Below are positions 61,415 through 64,000 of a stretch of 64,000 bases of DNA, piece by piece (the stretch's first letter is position 1; each line of letters opens with the position of its first letter). Origin of the DNA: Bacteroidota bacterium (GTDB lineage Bacteria; Bacteroidota; Bacteroidia; Chitinophagales; LD1); assembly GCA_947475165.1 (NCBI GenBank), contig CANJLD010000002.1:124001-188000 (forward strand), written 5' to 3'. The position numbers and the translations under genes are program-made. The notes beneath the pieces are model-generated. The model ran no database searches, was not told the DNA's origin, and was given only the letters and a program-made list of their open reading frames with translations.

Positions 61415-64000
61415 CTACTTCCCTAACGCCTTATAAATCACCTCCTGCAAATCGGTGCGGATATTCATTTTTACCAACTGATTGTTTTCGGCATTCGGGT
61501 AAACGCGGTTGCTCAGAAAAATATAAGTGAGATTATTTTCGGGGTCGCCCCAAACACAAGTGCCGGTAAAACCGGTGTGCCCAAAAACCGAAAGTGGAAC
61601 ACCATCATAACAAGGCGATGCTTTGGTTACATCCGGTTCCGGCTTATCAAAGCCATAACCTCTGCGTGAAATTTTTGATTGACGTGAAGAGAACAAATGA
61701 ATAGTGCAGGAATCCAAAAATCTTTGCCCGTTGTAAGTTCCGTTGTTCAGCAGCATTTGAAAAAGCGCGGCAAGGTCAAACGCATTACTGAAAACACCGG
61801 CATGTCCTGCTACCCCGCCATACATGGCAGCACCGGGGTCATGCACATAACCGCGCACCACCTGTTTGCGGAAAGCAGAATCGTTTTCGGTAGGAAGAAC
61901 TCTTTCGCGCACATATCTTTCTGTAGGGTTGAAACCAATCCGCGTTAAGCCCATTGGGCGATAGAAATTCTCATTCACAAATTCATCCAGCTTCTTTCCA
62001 GAAACCTTTTCTACAATCTTTTGAAGAATGTAAAAGTCGTTATCGCTGTAAACATATTTTGGATGCTCCTCCACCGGTGAATGATTGATAATACTCCACA
62101 TCGTATCAGGAAAATCGTTTCGAATAAAAAGAGAATCGGCCACTTGAATAGAAAATACACCATCAGCCGTTTTGCGATAATATCTTTCGAAATTGCTGTC
62201 AACCGTGTTTTTATAAAACATGAAAAATGCTTTCAGCCCCGCCTGATGGGTTAGCACATCCTTCAGTTTTAGCTTTTTTATGGTAGCATCTTTGGGCAGG
62301 TCAAGGTAATCGCCAACCGTTTTGTCGAGATTTATTTTTTTCTGCTCACACAACTTCATTATCGCAATAGTGGTGGCGGCAACTTTAGAAATAGAAGCAA
62401 GGTCGTATAGCTCGCCCGGTTTAACCACTTCGCTGCTCTCGTAAATTTTTGTGCCGTAGCATTTGTTCCAAATCACCTTTCCATCTTTTGCTACCAACAG
62501 TTGGCAACCGGGAAACGCCTTACCATCAATTCCTTTTTGAATGATGTCGTCCATCCGTTTTAGCTCGGCAGTTTTCAAACCAACTTCTTCAGGCGAGGAA
62601 ATTTTTAAACGATAAATGGAATCAGAAACAAAACCGGCACCGGCAGGAAAGGCAGGAGAAGCGGTAACTGGCAACTTACCCGATATTTTTTCGGCACCGA
62701 ACAAAGCGTTTGCTGCTGCAAGGTTAGTAGCATCGTTATCTTCATATGCTTCAAGAATCCAGGGCGCGTATTCAAAAAATTTCAACGCGTAAGGATTTCC
62801 GAAAACGCAAAGCACCACTTTTGTTCTGCCGGTGAGCGAGTCAATAAACTTTCTTGTTTCCTCAGTTACGTTGTAATTTTTTGCAGCCGCGCGAACCATA
62901 GCGTGCAAATCAACAATCACTAAATCGTAAGTAGCCAGCGTATCGAAAATACCGTTAAACGATTTTTCGTTGTGCTCAAAACTCTGATTGAAAAAATCTA
63001 TTTCCGCAAAATTGTTGATGTGTCGCTGAAATGACGATGCACCCGAATTACCAATAGAAAGCGAGGCCACTTTTTTGTAATTCCAATCTTTGAAAGGAAG
63101 GAGATTTTCCTGATTAGCGGCAAGCGTTATCGCCTGCTCATACAATTTCAATCGAAGCAATTTGCCTTTCGTATTATTCAAATCCTCGTGCAGATTTTCA
63201 AGCGCAACGTGTTGTGGTTTATTTAACCCAAGCTTGTATTTATACGCCAGAACTTTTTTAACTCGAGTCTCTAACTCACTTACAGAAATCACTTCGCTAT
63301 CCACCGCCATTTTAATTTTTTCAATTCCCTTCGAGGCATCCTCGCTGAACACCAGAATATCGCAACCCGCCATAAACGCCATGGAGTCAACCGTGCCTGG
63401 TTTGTAATATTTAGCAACACCTCTCATGTTCAGTGCGTCTGAAAAAACCAAACCATCAAAGCCGAGTGAATCTTTCAGCCAACCGGTGGCGATTTTTTTA
63501 GAAATGGAAGCCACCGAACCGGAATCGCTGTCAAGCGCAGGAACATTTAAGTGCGCCACCATCGCGCTACCCACGTTATTTTTAAAAAGAATTTTGAAAG
63601 GATAAAACTCCAGCGAATCGAAACTGGCTGCGCTCTTTGTTATTATAGGTAAATCAAAATGCGAATCGGTATTCACATCACCATGTCCCGGAAAATGTTT
63701 GGCACATGCAAGCACACCCTCATCCTGCATTCCATCGGCATACTCAATTCCCTTTAGAGCAACTTTGTATTTGTCTTCGCCAAAACTCCGGTCATTGATA
63801 ACCGGATTGTTCGGATTGTTGTTTACATCCACATCGGGCGCAAAATTGATGTTGATGCCAATGCGCTTGCACTCGCGACCAATCTCTCTTCCCATTTCAT
63901 AAATCAAAGTGTTGTCAGCCACTGCGCCCAGCGCAATCTGATGCGGAAACGAAATCGTGGAATCTAAACGCATGGCTAAACCCCATTCTCCATCAATAGC
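61415..64000 (-). CDS. GH3-type beta-N-acetylhexosaminidase fused to serine hydrolase (5' end cut)
   Basis: The frame runs off the right edge; 861 codons are visible. The GH3 part holds CAKHFPGHGDVNTDSHFDLP (NagZ signature with His/Asp catalytic dyad) near its start, and DALNMRGVAKYY with the nucleophile Asp. The C-terminal part, after SSPEEVGLKTAELKRMDDII, is a beta-lactamase-family serine hydrolase with S-x-x-K as SISK, Y-x-N as YSDND, and HTGFTGT in the place of the KTG box. Such fusions are known in Bacteroidota. It likely cleaves GlcNAc-containing cell-wall material in the periplasm. Confidence 0.92.
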   Translation of the reverse strand, partial: AIDGEWGLAMRLDSTISFPHQIALGAVADNTLIYEMGREIGRECKRIGININFAPDVDVNNNPNNPVINDRSFGEDKYKVALKGIEYADGMQDEGVLACAKHFPGHGDVNTDSHFDLPIITKSAASFDSLEFYPFKILFKNNVGSAMVAHLNVPALDSDSGSVASISKKIATGWLKDSLGFDGLVFSDALNMRGVAKYYKPGTVDSMAFMAGCDILVFSEDASKGIEKIKMAVDSEVISVSELETRVKKVLAYKYKLGLNKPQHVALENLHEDLNNTKGKLLRLKLYEQAITLAANQENLLPFKDWNYKKVASLSIGNSGASSFQRHINNFAEIDFFNQSFEHNEKSFNGIFDTLATYDLVIVDLHAMVRAAAKNYNVTEETRKFIDSLTGRTKVVLCVFGNPYALKFFEYAPWILEAYEDNDATNLAAANALFGAEKISGKLPVTASPAFPAGAGFVSDSIYRLKISSPEEVGLKTAELKRMDDIIQKGIDGKAFPGCQLLVAKDGKVIWNKCYGTKIYESSEVVKPGELYDLASISKVAATTIAIMKLCEQKKINLDKTVGDYLDLPKDATIKKLKLKDVLTHQAGLKAFFMFYKNTVDSNFERYYRKTADGVFSIQVADSLFIRNDFPDTMWSIINHSPVEEHPKYVYSDNDFYILQKIVEKVSGKKLDEFVNENFYRPMGLTRIGFNPTERYVRERVLPTENDSAFRKQVVRGYVHDPGAAMYGGVAGHAGVFSNAFDLAALFQMLLNNGTYNGQRFLDSCTIHLFSSRQSKISRRGYGFDKPEPDVTKASPCYDGVPLSVFGHTGFTGTCVWGDPENNLTYIFLSNRVYPNAENNQLVKMNIRTDLQEVIYKALGK

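Noticed and set aside
1-64000. tRNA or rRNA genes
   Set aside because: I looked through all intergenic gaps and saw no cloverleaf or rRNA-like sequence; a tRNAscan run would be decisive.

Overview
The window is a stretch of Bacteroidota chromosome, most likely Chitinophagales/Sphingobacteriales-like, though the exact genus cannot be read from it. The evidence is a secreted protease with a type IX secretion (T9SS) sorting domain, a gliding-motility-type C-terminal domain, a GldM-like domain, a CarboxypepD_reg/TonB-dependent receptor, a DUF5916 protein, LVIVD-repeat and lipocalin-like lipoproteins, BshA (bacillithiol synthesis), a MurF of the MurF-Alr fusion type, and promoters fitting the Bacteroidota -7 element TAnnTTTG. 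Genes are dense and on both strands. I found no rRNA, tRNA, insertion sequence, prophage or CRISPR array.

Layout. 0-8 kb: murF (cut by the left edge), an inward-rectifier K+ channel, a ferritin-like di-iron protein, repeat array A1 with a small HTH/coiled-coil gene, an RsiV-like lipoprotein and mfd. 8-11 kb: an orphan controller-type (C protein) XRE regulator with a C-box-like operator, and a T9SS-exported M43 metalloprotease. 11-21 kb: mostly plus-strand housekeeping genes (ybeY, two parS-like sites, mnmG, an Ig-like lipoprotein, gamma-carbonic anhydrase, idi, O-methyltransferase, glucosaminidase/LysM, msrA, hpt, HI0933-type flavoprotein). 21-35 kb: two tandem small glucosaminidase-like proteins, a TonB receptor, lipoproteins, TraB/GumN, DUF3109, PBP1A, an RsmI paralogue, a second HTH/coiled-coil gene with array A2, a TauD-type dioxygenase, phosphatidylserine decarboxylase and an L,D-transpeptidase. 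35.2-35.7 kb: an AT-rich gap with DnaA-box-like sites (candidate oriC). 35-46 kb: nadD, corA, a TrmH-type methyltransferase, an MFS exporter, a WYL regulator, a DUF5916 protein, a MarR-GNAT fusion and TerC. 46-64 kb: a decayed anti-sigma factor, a Neverland-like Rieske oxygenase, ABC-F, a coiled-coil/winged-helix protein carrying array A3 inside its reading frame, an ECF sigma factor with a membrane partner, several secreted proteins, udk, an M48 protease, orphan array A4, bshA, a GldM-like protein and a GH3-beta-lactamase fusion cut by the right edge.

The most unusual signal is a family of four degenerate tandem arrays with a strict 21-bp period (two turns of B-DNA; A4 has three irregular spacings) and a shared core near RTRARY, 10-13 units each. 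A1 and A2 lie upstream of two related genes coding for an N-terminal HTH, an L-K-Y-N-F motif and a C-terminal coiled coil. In both, the array edge is about 70 bp from the start codon and about 47 bp from the -7 promoter element. A3 is inside a third coiled-coil/winged-helix gene, where 21 bp becomes a seven-residue repeat; A4 has no such gene beside it. The stop codons in A1, A2 and A4 argue against a protein product there. A phased DNA-binding array, perhaps bound by the neighbouring protein, is the working hypothesis.

Other notable points are interspersed CCCCTAAAGGGG elements inserted in frame in mfd and ybeY, RNQKSEIR-type simple repeats inside several genes, an ATT where the start codon of a secreted protein should be, and a very high density of the palindrome ACCGGT.
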